Source: Neobacillus sp. PS3-40 (GTDB taxonomy: Bacteria > Bacillota > Bacilli > Bacillales > Cytobacillaceae). From it: 64,000 nt of DNA. Positions 1 through 8,616 of the stretch are shown here, one piece after another. Location: contig NZ_CP133266.1 in NCBI RefSeq assembly GCF_030915485.1, forward strand, positions 1,736,001 to 1,800,000. Direction: 5' to 3'. The stretch's first letter is position 1, and the number at the start of each line of letters is the position of its first letter. The translations under genes were made by a program, and so were the position numbers. The notes beneath the pieces were generated by a model. The model made no database searches. It was not told the DNA's origin and saw only the letters and a program-made list of their open reading frames with translations.

Positions 1-806
1 ACCAACTCCCGAATAATTGCTGGAGCCCCCTTACTTTCGTCTAAATCAGCTGCCACATTATCAAATACACTTTGCCATGTATCAAGCCCACCAAAGTCAG
101 CAATCTCAATTGGACCAGTAAAAGCCCACCGAGATCCTGGTCCAGCAGTTATAGCTGTATCGATATCTCTTGCACTAGCCACACCTTCGTTTAATAAATA
201 AAAAGCTTCACGCATTAACGCTGTTTGTAAACGATTTGCGATAAATCCGGAAATTTCTTTTTTTAGAAGAATGGGTGATTTACCAATGTTCCGAATTAGA
301 TCTAGTGTATCTTCAACTATTTCGGGTTTTGTTTGATCATGTTTCACAATTTCAACTAGTGAAACTAAATGAGCTGGATTGAAGAAATGCGTTATGATCA
401 TTCTTTCTGCGAACGAGGTTTTCTCCATCAACCGGGAAATCGGAAACGTCGACGTATTAGAAGCAACAATCGTGTGCGGTTTCATCATTTGTTCCAATTT
501 TTGATAAAGGTCCCATTTTAGCTCGATTACTTCTGGAACAGCCTCAAGTATGAAATCCGCCTCTCGGATTGATTCCTCCAAATGAACAGTATACGAGATT
601 TTGGATAAAGCTAGATGTTTTTCATCCTCATCTACTTCTGCTTCCTCAACAAGTAGAGATAGGTTATCTGAAATTCTATTTTTGGCTTTTAATAAAGACT
701 CGTTATTTACATCATGTAACATGACAGAATAACCATTTACTGCAAAAATTTGGGCAATGCTGCTTCCCATCACACCGGAACCAATGACTGTAATATTTTC
801 GATCAT
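1..806 (-). CDS. 3-hydroxyacyl-CoA dehydrogenase, partial (3' end outside window)
   Basis: About 269 residues are visible from an ATG at 804-806. The coding frame stays open to the window edge, so the C-terminus is missing. The N-terminus has a Rossmann dinucleotide motif GSGVMG (residues 9-14), and further on are the family motifs SNTS and HFFNP and a C-terminal substrate domain starting near GFIANR. The family oxidises (S)-3-hydroxyacyl-CoA to 3-oxoacyl-CoA with NAD+. Family members are usually 280-320 residues, so little is lost. It lies downstream of the sigma-54 activator and the 3-hydroxybutyrate genes on the same strand, which suggests 3-hydroxybutyryl-CoA as a possible substrate. No -24/-12 promoter was seen directly in front of it. 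The exact substrate is inferred. Confidence 0.88.
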   Translation of the reverse strand, partial: MIENITVIGSGVMGSSIAQIFAVNGYSVMLHDVNNESLLKAKNRISDNLSLLVEEAEVDEDEKHLALSKISYTVHLEESIREADFILEAVPEVIELKWDLYQKLEQMMKPHTIVASNTSTFPISRLMEKTSFAERMIITHFFNPAHLVSLVEIVKHDQTKPEIVEDTLDLIRNIGKSPILLKKEISGFIANRLQTALMREAFYLLNEGVASARDIDTAITAGPGSRWAFTGPIEIADFGGLDTWQSVFDNVAADLDESKGAPAIIREL

Positions 807-902
807 TTTAATTCCCCTCTCATACTCTTTAAATTTGCAGTCGTATCCATTAAATTTCATTTCCACCCAAGAATCTACTCTCGTTAACTACCCCGCGTTT
901 CT

Positions 903-2321
903 CTATTTAATATCATATAATTTGCATTTCTCGTAAAAACTCGTTTTCCCTATTCCTAATAGTTTAGCCGCTTCTAGCTTATCGCCTTTGGTAGCATTCA
1001 AAGCATTTTGAATCGCTTGCTTTTCAACTAGGGCAAGAGTTTCCTTTAATGGTTGAACCGGAATGGGAGTAGATTCTGCAATTTGGTTACTTGTATTTGG
1101 TTGGGTTAATTCGTTGCTCTTAGTCATTTGATCACGTAAATATAAGGGCAAGTCTGCCATTTGGATCGTTTGACCATCTAGTACATTTATAGACCGTTCA
1201 AGTACATTCTCAAGTTCTCGAATGTTTCCTGGCCACGAATGCTGTATAAGCTTTTCTATCACTTCAAAGGATAGTTCTATTCCTTTTCGAAAGAACTTTT
1301 TTTCTAGTTTTTTCAATATTCTTACAGAAATAAGCGGAATATCCTCTTTTCGTTTTCTCAAAGGGGGAATTTCTATTTTAATGACATTTAAACGATAGTA
1401 TAAGTCCTGACGAAAATTTCCTTCCTCCACCATTTTTTCTAAATCACGATGTGTTGCTGCAATGATCCGGACATCAACAGGAATAGACTTTTGTCCACCT
1501 ACTAGCTGTACCTCTTTTTCCTGCAAGACTCTCAAAAGTTTACTTTGCATAGAGAGCGGCATGTCCCCTATTTCATCAAGGAAAAGAGTCCCGTTATTAG
1601 CGATTTCAAACTGCCCCTTCTTTCCTCCCTTTTTTGCTCCTGTAAATGCTCCATCCTCGTATCCAAATAGTTCTGATTCTAATAAATGCTCCGGTATAGA
1701 TGAGCAGTTTATCGCAACAAATGGTAGGGATGAACGCATGCTGTTGTTATGGATTGCATGAGCAAAAATTTCCTTTCCAGTACCAGACTCACCCATTAAT
1801 AATACAGATGATTGACTTCCAGAGATTCTTTCTGCAAGCTTTTTTACAGCAAGGAATGTAGCACTATCCCCAATTAAGTCATTGAAAGAATACTTACTTT
1901 TCAAATCCTTTTCAACTTTTGTTTTATAATATTTCAGCTCTTCAACAAGATGCTGAATTTTACTTTTATACATCTGCCATTCCTCAGGGCTGCGGAACGT
2001 CACTGTTCCCAAGGCTCCTACTAGTTCTCCATTCTCATAAAGAGGGTAACGGTTTGCGATCATGTCACTTCCATTTATAGGGTGTATAGTTGCTACCTCT
2101 TTTTGTCCCGTTTTGGAGACGATGTGCATGCGTGTGTTTTCAATAACGTCTTGAACGGGCCGGTGAATTGCCTTCTCAACAGTCGTTCCCAAAAACTCAC
2201 AATAAGCTTCATTAATATAAAGAATAATACCCTCACAGTCGACTATTACAATTCGCTCAGATAATAGATTAATAATTTGTTCATGCCAATTATAGGGAAT
2301 CTTATCAAATCCTAGGTACAT
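903..2321 (-). CDS. PAS-domain sigma-54-dependent transcriptional activator
   Basis: 472 aa enhancer-binding protein of the RocR/BkdR type. A PAS-like sensor domain covers residues about 12-110. The AAA+ domain at about 145-380 carries Walker A GESGTGKE (177-184), the sigma-54 contact loop GAFTGA (224-229) and Walker B GTLFLDE (244-250). A Fis-type helix-turn-helix lies at about 430-470. Such proteins bind upstream sites and use ATP to open promoters held by sigma-54 RNA polymerase. The flanking catabolic genes carry two sigma-54 promoters with palindromic sites in front (4869-5056 and 7712-7979), so it very probably controls them. The ligand of the PAS domain is unknown; a ketone-body metabolite is a reasonable inference. 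Confidence 0.93.
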   Translation of the reverse strand: MYLGFDKIPYNWHEQIINLLSERIVIVDCEGIILYINEAYCEFLGTTVEKAIHRPVQDVIENTRMHIVSKTGQKEVATIHPINGSDMIANRYPLYENGELVGALGTVTFRSPEEWQMYKSKIQHLVEELKYYKTKVEKDLKSKYSFNDLIGDSATFLAVKKLAERISGSQSSVLLMGESGTGKEIFAHAIHNNSMRSSLPFVAINCSSIPEHLLESELFGYEDGAFTGAKKGGKKGQFEIANNGTLFLDEIGDMPLSMQSKLLRVLQEKEVQLVGGQKSIPVDVRIIAATHRDLEKMVEEGNFRQDLYYRLNVIKIEIPPLRKRKEDIPLISVRILKKLEKKFFRKGIELSFEVIEKLIQHSWPGNIRELENVLERSINVLDGQTIQMADLPLYLRDQMTKSNELTQPNTSNQIAESTPIPVQPLKETLALVEKQAIQNALNATKGDKLEAAKLLGIGKTSFYEKCKLYDIK

Positions 2322-2454
2322 TTTCTCCCCACCTTGCCATATAAGTTAAGTTAATTATAACAAAAAATAGAAATATACATGATGTAATCGGTATCATTTC
2401 TATTAAATGGTAGAATCCCATCCGAATAAACCGAATAGGATTCTCAAATTTCAA

Positions 2455-3240
2455 TTATTGAGCTGTGTAGCCGCCATCTAGAATAACTGCTTGTCCTGTA
2501 ATTCCTCTCCCCTTATTACTGGCCAAAAAGACTGCATAGTCAGCTATTTCAGTTACTGATAAAAGTCTTTTTTGTGGAACAAGTGGTAAGAGAACCTCTT
2601 CAATAACACTTTCTAAGCTAACATTCCTTGTTGTAGCTAAATCTTTAAGCTGGTTTCTTACAAGTGGCGTATCGACATACCCTGGGCATAACGCATTTAC
2701 TGTGATTCCATTTGTTGCACCTTCCAATGCTGCAACCTTTGTCAAACCTATGACACCGTGCTTTGCACTGTTGTAGGCAGCTTTTCCAGCAAAACCAATG
2801 ACACCGTTAATGGAAGCCATATTGATAATTCTTCCGAATCCCTGTTTCTTCATGATTGGGAACACATTTTTAATCCCAATAAACGGTGCAGTTAACATGA
2901 TTTTCACAAGTAATTCGAATTTTTCAGTCGGAAATTCCTCAATTGGAGAAACATACTGCATCCCTGCATTATTTACTAAAATATCAAGGCTTCCGAACGT
3001 TTTATAAGCTAATTCAATACTATTCTTAAAGTCTTCCTCATTGGTAACATCACAAGGTGCAGAAAGTGCTACAAATCCTTGCTCATTTAATTCCGCTGCC
3101 ACTTGCTCACTTTTTTCTACATTCAAGTCTGAGATAACAACTCTTGCGCCTTCTTGTGCAAAAGCTTTTGCAATTTCCAAGCCAATTCCACTTGCTGATC
3201 CAGTAATAAATGCTGTTTTTCCATCTAAAGTCTTGTTCAT
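2455..3240 (-). CDS. bdhA: 3-hydroxybutyrate dehydrogenase (SDR family)
   Basis: 261 aa classical short-chain dehydrogenase. The cofactor motif TGSASGIG is at residues 13-20, NNAG at 90-93, and the catalytic Ser143, Tyr156 and Lys160 (YNSAK) are in place. The extended stretch after PGYVDTPLV and the GGYTAQ end are typical of D-3-hydroxybutyrate dehydrogenases. The reaction is (R)-3-hydroxybutyrate + NAD+ to acetoacetate + NADH. It follows the GntP permease gene by 80 bp and precedes the sigma-54 activator. With ScoAB and thiolase in the same locus it gives a full route from 3-hydroxybutyrate to acetyl-CoA. B. subtilis has a similar permease/scoAB/SDR set (yxjC-scoA-scoB-yxjF). Function is well supported by context but not proven. 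Confidence 0.88.
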   Translation of the reverse strand: MNKTLDGKTAFITGSASGIGLEIAKAFAQEGARVVISDLNVEKSEQVAAELNEQGFVALSAPCDVTNEEDFKNSIELAYKTFGSLDILVNNAGMQYVSPIEEFPTEKFELLVKIMLTAPFIGIKNVFPIMKKQGFGRIINMASINGVIGFAGKAAYNSAKHGVIGLTKVAALEGATNGITVNALCPGYVDTPLVRNQLKDLATTRNVSLESVIEEVLLPLVPQKRLLSVTEIADYAVFLASNKGRGITGQAVILDGGYTAQ

Positions 3241-3296
3241 ACTTGACCATCTCCGTATTACTAAAATTTAATTTTCTTTGATGTGTAGTTCAAATT

Positions 3297-3311
3297 GCCA
3301 CTCCAAGTGGC
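3297..3311 (-). other. Small inverted repeat between gntP-type gene and bdhA
   Basis: A perfect 6-bp inverted repeat with a 3-nt loop (GCCACT-CCA-AGTGGC) lies in the 80-bp spacer. No T-run follows it on the minus strand, so it is more likely an mRNA processing or stabilising hairpin than a terminator. Confidence 0.35.
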
Positions 3312-3320
3312 GGAATAGTC

Positions 3321-4760
3321 TTATACAATACCAAATAAAGTATAAATACCAATAACAACAAAAACAGCTAATGTTTTAATCATTGTGACTGCAAATATGT
3401 CTTTATATGATTGCTTATGTGTTAATCCAGTGACTGCAAGCAAGGTAATAACTGCTCCGTTATGTGGAAGAGTATCCATTCCTCCAGATGCCATGGCAAC
3501 AACACGGTGCATAACTTCTGGCGGGATATGAGCAGCCGCGATCGCTTGATTATATTTTTCAGACATTGCACCTAATGCAATCCCCATTCCACCGGAAGCA
3601 GATCCTGTCATCCCTGCAAGTGAACTAGTAGTAACAGCACCGTTAACAAGCGGATTCGAAAAAGTACTAGAAATTCCATCACTGATTTTTGAAAATCCCG
3701 GTAGAGAAGAAATAATACCACCAAATCCATATTCGGATCCTGTATTCATGGTTGCAAGTAGTGCTCCAGCTATACTTAGATTTAATCCTTCTTTAAAGTT
3801 TAAAGACACTCGTTTCCAATCGAAAGCAATTGAAGTGATGATTCCGACTACTAATGCTAATTCAATAGCCCAAACAGCTGCACTAGCAGCTACATCTACT
3901 GAATACGTTTTCAAGCCAATTGCTGTAAAATCAAAGCCATTTGGATACCATTTAGGTATATACGTAATGAAAACTTTATTTGCTACACCGACGAGAATAA
4001 GCGGTATAAAAGCAAGAATCCTTCTTGCAACCGATTGCTGTGATGTTAAATCAGGGACACCTACTTCATTATCCGCGAGTTTGAATTCTTCCAAAGCAGC
4101 AGCGTTTTCTGATCCGAATCCATAATAGCCTTCACCAGCTTTTTCTGCACTTCTTCTTCGCATTTCTAGGTATAATAATCCAACAACTAAGACAAAAATA
4201 GCACCGATGATTCCAAGTGTTGGTGCAGCATAAATATCTGTTTTAAAGAAAGCAATAGGAATAACGTTTTGAATTTGTGGTGTTCCTGGTAATGCATCCA
4301 TCGTAAACGTGAATGCACCAAGGGCGATGGTACCTGGGATAAGCCTTTTAGGGATATCAGCTTGTCTAAACATTTGAGCTGCAAATGGATAAATAGCGAA
4401 CACGGCTACGAATAAACTTACACCGCTATATGTTAAGATTGCACCCAAAACAACAATTGTTAACATTGCACGTTTCGCACCAAGTACTTTAACAATTGTC
4501 TTGGCAATGGATTCTGCGATCCCTGACATTTCAACAACTTTTCCAAAAATAGCACCTAATAAGAAGACTGGAAAATAAGATTTAATAAATCCAACCATCT
4601 TCTCCATAAACACCCCGGAAAAGAATGGTAAAGCATGACTTGGGGCAATAAGTATAACAGCCAAGAGTGCACATATTGGGGCAAATAAGATTACGGAAAA
4701 TCCTCGGTAGGCAACAAACATTAACAGCCCAAGCGACAGTAAAATAACAAATAGTTCCAT
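3321..4760 (-). CDS. GntP-family permease, probable 3-hydroxybutyrate/organic anion transporter
   Basis: 479 aa, almost entirely hydrophobic, with about 12-14 predicted membrane segments and the GntP/CitM-type layout (N-terminal MELFVILLSLGLLMFVAYRG, glycine-rich re-entrant region near GMTGSASGGMG). GntP proteins import hydroxy-acids with protons across the cytoplasmic membrane. The gene is first behind a sigma-54 promoter at 4869-4887 and directly upstream of bdhA. The likely substrate is therefore 3-hydroxybutyrate or acetoacetate, as proposed for B. subtilis YxjC. Family assignment is firm; the substrate is inferred from neighbours. Confidence 0.88.
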   Translation of the reverse strand: MELFVILLSLGLLMFVAYRGFSVILFAPICALLAVILIAPSHALPFFSGVFMEKMVGFIKSYFPVFLLGAIFGKVVEMSGIAESIAKTIVKVLGAKRAMLTIVVLGAILTYSGVSLFVAVFAIYPFAAQMFRQADIPKRLIPGTIALGAFTFTMDALPGTPQIQNVIPIAFFKTDIYAAPTLGIIGAIFVLVVGLLYLEMRRRSAEKAGEGYYGFGSENAAALEEFKLADNEVGVPDLTSQQSVARRILAFIPLILVGVANKVFITYIPKWYPNGFDFTAIGLKTYSVDVAASAAVWAIELALVVGIITSIAFDWKRVSLNFKEGLNLSIAGALLATMNTGSEYGFGGIISSLPGFSKISDGISSTFSNPLVNGAVTTSSLAGMTGSASGGMGIALGAMSEKYNQAIAAAHIPPEVMHRVVAMASGGMDTLPHNGAVITLLAVTGLTHKQSYKDIFAVTMIKTLAVFVVIGIYTLFGIV

Positions 4761-4868
4761 GAAAATCCCCCTTGATATTTTTTACAAACTCCGAAAATCA
4801 ACCACAGGTAAGCGTTTACAAAAAGGTTACCTTTCCTCCCTTTAATAAAATTGTTTACTCTCTTATTA

Positions 4869-4887
4869 CTTGCAACTTTCATGCCAA
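4869..4887 (-). promoter_or_regulatory. Sigma-54 (-24/-12) promoter of the permease-bdhA unit
   Basis: Read on the minus strand the site is TTGGCAT-N5-TTGCAAG, with GG and GC elements exactly 10 bases apart as required for sigma-54 (consensus TGGCAC-N5-TTGC). It lies about 110 bp upstream of the gntP-type start codon and about 115-185 bp downstream of three palindromic activator sites. Confidence 0.85.
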
Positions 4888-4999
4888 AATGACAGTCTAT
4901 TCAAAAAAATTAAAACTCTTTATAATACAAGTAATATACTACCTTTTAAATAGATTCATATAGTAGATTCGAAATAAACTTATTGGTTTAGTATAAACT

Positions 5000-5056
5000 T
5001 TCCGTTTTTCAGGAATTTTTTATTCCGAAAAAACGGAATTTTCCATTTTTTCGGAA
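5000..5056 (-). promoter_or_regulatory. Upstream activating sequence: three TTCCG-N6-CGGAA sites
   Basis: Three copies of a 16-bp dyad lie at 5000-5015 (one mismatch), 5022-5039 (perfect, extended to ATTCCG-N6-CGGAAT) and 5041-5056 (one mismatch). The same dyad occurs three times at 7914-7979. Position upstream of a -24/-12 promoter and dyad symmetry fit binding sites of the dimeric sigma-54 activator encoded at 903-2321. The assignment to that protein is inferred. Confidence 0.75.
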
Positions 5057-5101
5057 TAAAACTCACGATCAACTATTTATCATAAGGTTTAGGAGAACAA
5101 A

Positions 5102-6286
5102 TTATTTTTCAAGTTCTACAACCGTTGCAATACCTTGACCGCCGCCTATACAGAGGGTAGCCAATCCATAACGGGAATCCGTACGTTTCATTTCATGCAA
5201 CAAAGTGACAAGTATACGTGCACCACTGGCACCAATTGGATGTCCTAATGCAACAGCTCCACCATTTACATTAAGTTTCTCATTTGGAATGTTCAGTTCA
5301 CGTCCAACAGCAAGAGACTGTGCGGCAAACGCCTCGTTTGCTTCTATTAGATTAATCTCTTCAATTGAAAGACCTGCTTTTTTCAGTGCCTTTCTTGAAG
5401 CTGGAATAGGTCCAATTCCCATAATTTTCGGATCTACTCCCGCAGTTCCATTGCCACGGATTACCGCCATCGGTTTGATACCCAACTCGATTGCTCTTTC
5501 CTTACTCATTAAGACTAATGCTGCTGCACCATCATTGATACCAGAAGCATTTCCTGCTGTAACAGATCCCTCTTTTTTAAATGCTGGCTTTAATTTTGCT
5601 AATTTATCAGCTGTTACGCCTGCCCGTGGGAATTCATCGGTGGCAAAAAGAATAGGATCACCTTTGCGTTGCGGAATCGCCACTGGTACAATCTCTTCCT
5701 CAAACTTCCCATCCTGTATTGCCCTTTCAGCCTTTTGTTGGCTCCAAGCCGAGAATTCATCTTGATCTGATCGACTTATGTCATATTGCTCTGCAATGTT
5801 TTCAGCCGTTACACCCATGTGGTATGAATTAATTGCACATTGCAAACCATCTTGAATTAAGCTGTCAATCATTTTTCCGTCTCCCATGCGGTAACCTGTC
5901 CGACCTTGCATCAACAAGTAAGGGGCAAGGCTCATATTTTCCATACCGCCTGCAACAATAATTTCAGCTTCTCCAGTCTGAATTGCCTGTGTTGCGAGAT
6001 GAATTGCTTTTAAGCCCGAACCGCAAAGCTTATTGATAGCCATGGAAGAAACTTCATTTGGTAAGCCCGCTTGGATCGCAGCCTGGCGAGCAGGTCCTTG
6101 ACCAAGACCAGCCTGAAGTACATTTCCCATTATTACTTCATCCACTTGTTCCCCTTTTATTCCCGCACGATTTAAAGCTTCCTTGATTACAATCGCACCT
6201 AACTCAGTTGCTGGGGTGTTGCTTAAAGCCCCCATAAAACTACCAATTGCTGTCCGTACAGCGCTTACAATAACGACATCACGCAT
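5102..6286 (-). CDS. Acetyl-CoA C-acetyltransferase (thiolase)
   Basis: 394 aa, the usual length for a degradative or biosynthetic thiolase. The nucleophile Cys88 sits in NKLCGSG, the NEAF motif is present, and the C-terminal GHPIGASG and CIGGGQG motifs supply the catalytic His and second Cys. The reaction is acetoacetyl-CoA + CoA to two acetyl-CoA. The gene is 47 bp downstream of scoB, so it is the last gene of scoA-scoB-thiolase and completes acetoacetate breakdown. Paralogues (atoB, mmgA, thlA, phaA names) cannot be told apart from sequence alone. No clear terminator was seen after it. Confidence 0.93.
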   Translation of the reverse strand: MRDVVIVSAVRTAIGSFMGALSNTPATELGAIVIKEALNRAGIKGEQVDEVIMGNVLQAGLGQGPARQAAIQAGLPNEVSSMAINKLCGSGLKAIHLATQAIQTGEAEIIVAGGMENMSLAPYLLMQGRTGYRMGDGKMIDSLIQDGLQCAINSYHMGVTAENIAEQYDISRSDQDEFSAWSQQKAERAIQDGKFEEEIVPVAIPQRKGDPILFATDEFPRAGVTADKLAKLKPAFKKEGSVTAGNASGINDGAAALVLMSKERAIELGIKPMAVIRGNGTAGVDPKIMGIGPIPASRKALKKAGLSIEEINLIEANEAFAAQSLAVGRELNIPNEKLNVNGGAVALGHPIGASGARILVTLLHEMKRTDSRYGLATLCIGGGQGIATVVELEK

Positions 6287-6333
6287 AAATTTTTTCCCCC
6301 TGTGCTTATAAGTTTGAATATTGGTGTATATTG

Positions 6334-6987
6334 TTACGCAATCGCTGGATTTACCTTAAAAGAAGCCTCTGTTTTTTCCTTAACGGTATCAAGATCGACT
6401 CCCTCTTGGAGCTCCTCAAGGATTAATCCTTCTTCTGTAACACGAAAAACCGCTAGTTCAGTGACGATTATGTCTACAACGCCTTTTCCTGTTATAGGCA
6501 AACGGCATTTTTCAAGTAATTTGGAGGATCCATTTTTCGCTGTATGTTCCATAGCAACAATGACTTTCTTTGCACCTGTTACTAAGTCCATTGCACCGCC
6601 CATGCCTGGAACCATTTTTCCAGGGACCATCCAGTTGGCAAGATTGCCTTTTTCATCTACTTCTAATCCCCCAAGGACCGTTACATCAACATGGCCTCCG
6701 CGGATTAACTCGAATGAAAATAAACTATCAAAGAATGCACCGCCCGGAATAATCCCAGCTGGTTGTCCACCGGCGTTGACCAGATTCGGATCAATCTCCC
6801 CGTTTACTGGACCTAGACCAATGTATCCATTTTCAGATTGAAGAATTACATTGACGTCCTCAGCCAGGAAGTTTGGCACCATAGTTGGAAGGCCAATTCC
6901 CAGGTTTACTACATCACCGTCCCTCATTTCCTTCGCAACACGTGAAGCAATAATTTCTTTTGGACTTTTTCCAGTTACTATCATCAT
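6334..6987 (-). CDS. scoB: 3-oxoacid CoA-transferase subunit B
   Basis: 217 aa beta subunit of succinyl-CoA:3-oxoacid CoA-transferase. The catalytic glutamate is in the SENG motif (Glu52). It also has the GGAMDLV segment and the conserved HTAKNGSSK region. With subunit A it moves CoA from succinyl-CoA to acetoacetate. It starts 2 bp after scoA ends, so the two are translationally coupled. Either of two adjacent ATG codons could be used behind the GGGAGG ribosome site. Confidence 0.95.
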   Translation of the reverse strand: MMIVTGKSPKEIIASRVAKEMRDGDVVNLGIGLPTMVPNFLAEDVNVILQSENGYIGLGPVNGEIDPNLVNAGGQPAGIIPGGAFFDSLFSFELIRGGHVDVTVLGGLEVDEKGNLANWMVPGKMVPGMGGAMDLVTGAKKVIVAMEHTAKNGSSKLLEKCRLPITGKGVVDIIVTELAVFRVTEEGLILEELQEGVDLDTVKEKTEASFKVNPAIA

Positions 6988-6989
6988 TC

Positions 6990-7643
6990 CTACCTCCCTT
7001 GAACAAAAATTTTATCAACTAGAATTCCTGGAGTCATAACGTCATCTGGGTCAATCTCTCCAATTTCAACAATTTTCTCTACTTGAACTACCACAGTATC
7101 AGCTGCTAAGGCCATGATAGGGTTAAAATTGCGTGCAGAGCGGTGATAAATTAAATTACCTGCTTTATCTGCTTTATATGCTTTAAGAAGGGCTACTTCT
7201 GCACGAAGTGGTTTTTCAAGCAGATATTCTCGGCCATCGACTGTAATCTTTTCTTTGCCTTCTTCAACAACTGTTCCCACACCTGTAGGAGTCAGAACTC
7301 CACCAAGTCCGGACCCGCCTGCACGTACACGTTCAGCAAGTGTCCCTTGTGGAACCAGCTCTACCTCCAACTCTCCAGCAATCATTTGCTTACCTGTTTC
7401 CGGATTGGTACCGATGTGAGAAGCAATTACTTTCTTAACTCGTCTGTTTACGATCAAAGGTCCTACGCCGGTTTCTGTGAAAGCGGTGTCATTTGCGATC
7501 AACGTAATATCCTTTACGTCTGCCTCAAGCATTGCGGACACTAGCTCCTGTGGCGTACCTACCCCCATAAACCCCCCTGCCATTATGGTCATTCCATCTT
7601 TAAAGATGGATGAAACTTCTTCCCTTGAAATAATTTTATTCAC
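6990..7643 (-). CDS. scoA: 3-oxoacid CoA-transferase subunit A
   Basis: 217 aa alpha subunit. It has the glycine-rich [10 protein letters not shown] segment near the N-terminus, the GxGG region ([13 protein letters not shown]) and the [10 protein letters not shown] motif of the family. First gene of scoA-scoB-thiolase, with a strong AGGAGGTG ribosome site. It is preceded by a sigma-54 promoter and three activator palindromes, so expression is probably induced by a ketone-body signal rather than constitutive. The product works in the cytoplasm as an alpha/beta complex with ScoB. Confidence 0.95.
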   Translation of the reverse strand: MNKIISREEVSSIFKDGMTIMAGGFMGVGTPQELVSAMLEADVKDITLIANDTAFTETGVGPLIVNRRVKKVIASHIGTNPETGKQMIAGELEVELVPQGTLAERVRAGGSGLGGVLTPTGVGTVVEEGKEKITVDGREYLLEKPLRAEVALLKAYKADKAGNLIYHRSARNFNPIMALAADTVVVQVEKIVEIGEIDPDDVMTPGILVDKIFVQGR

Positions 7644-7711
7644 TTTGTTGCACCTCCTGAAAAAATTAGTGAGATTAATTTATTTTCATTTTTCCATTTA
7701 CAACTTTATAT

Positions 7712-7730
7712 ATTGCAAGACTTGTGCCAA
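7712..7730 (-). promoter_or_regulatory. Sigma-54 (-24/-12) promoter of scoAB-thiolase
   Basis: Read on the minus strand the site is TTGGCAC-N5-TTGCAAT, an essentially perfect -24/-12 match with the required GG-N10-GC spacing. It is about 70-85 bp upstream of the scoA start codon. Confidence 0.92.
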
Positions 7731-7913
7731 CTTTAAAAAAAGTAGAAAATTACGTGTCTTTTTTTAAGATGATATTTTTCAGAAACCTTAAATACAATTT
7801 TAGGGGTTAGTTACCTTTGGATTAGATAGATTCTGGGGATTTAAGTAAACGAAGATTTTAATAATAAATTAATTTATTAGATCCTAAATGAATAAAACTT
7901 TATTGCAAATTCA

Positions 7914-7979
7914 TTCCGAAAAAACGGAAAATTCCAGATATACGGAATGGTAGTTGAAAATAATTCCGGATATACGGAA
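7914..7979 (-). promoter_or_regulatory. Upstream activating sequence: three TTCCG-N6-CGGAA sites
   Basis: The dyads are at 7914-7929 (perfect), 7932-7947 (TTCCA, one mismatch) and 7964-7979 (perfect), with centres 18 and 32 bp apart. They lie about 185-265 bp upstream of the sigma-54 promoter at 7712-7730, a usual distance for an enhancer that works by DNA looping. The same dyad is found upstream of the permease gene. Confidence 0.78.
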
Positions 7980-8094
7980 TTATTTATTGATTAACTTAGT
8001 GTGATGTTAGCTAAAGCATTTTCACCGTTTGACAAAATCCTAATCTGCGATTATTATCACTATCAATTGGAAATTATTTATAGGAGAGATAAAG

Positions 8095-8535
8095 ATGAAA
8101 ATTTACGTTGATGCAGATGCTTGTCCGGTAAAGGATGTTATTATCTCCGAAGGTACGAATGCGGATATTCCTGTTATCCTGGTTACTAGCTTTTCTCATT
8201 TTTCTAATGCGGAACAACCATCTGGAGTGGAAACCATTTATGTTGATTCTGGAGCAGATGCTGCGGATTATCGGATTATGAAATTAGTTGAAAAAGGAGA
8301 TATAATTGTTACGCAAGATTATGGCCTTGCTTCGCTAGGTTTAGCAAAAGGGTGTACGGTTCTTCACCATAAAGGGTTTAGCTATACAAATGAAAACATT
8401 GACCAGTTATTACAAACACGTTATTTTAGTGCAATGGCTCGAAAAAGCGGAAAGCGTACCAAGGGGCCAAAACCATTTACATCAGAAGATAGGGAGAAAT
8501 TTATGGGGCTTTTTAAAAAAGCGATTTTACGTTAA
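8095..8535 (+). CDS. yqxD: YaiI/YqxD family protein (UPF0178, DUF188)
   Basis: 146 aa. The N-terminus [13 protein letters not shown] and the later DYGLASLGL and HHKGFSYT motifs are hallmarks of the DUF188 family, a PIN-like fold of unknown function. A good AGGAGA ribosome site lies in front of the ATG. It is transcribed away from the ketone-body operon and stands alone. Family assignment is firm, biological role unknown. Aspartates in DADACPV and [10 protein letters not shown] could bind a metal, as in PIN-type nucleases, but that is inference. Confidence 0.92.
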   Translation: MKIYVDADACPVKDVIISEGTNADIPVILVTSFSHFSNAEQPSGVETIYVDSGADAADYRIMKLVEKGDIIVTQDYGLASLGLAKGCTVLHHKGFSYTNENIDQLLQTRYFSAMARKSGKRTKGPKPFTSEDREKFMGLFKKAILR

Positions 8536-8616
8536 ATGGCACCATAAAAAAAGGGATAGAATATCCATTTGATATCCTAATTCCCAATACATTAGCATTT
8601 TTATACTAGAATCAAT

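Noticed and set aside
807-902. Sigma-54 promoter in front of the hydroxyacyl-CoA dehydrogenase gene
   Set aside because: The best candidate has GG and GC only eight bases apart instead of ten, and no activator dyad is near.
2413-2446. Terminator after bdhA
   Set aside because: GAATCC/GGATTC arms exist, but the inner bases do not pair well and there is no T-run.
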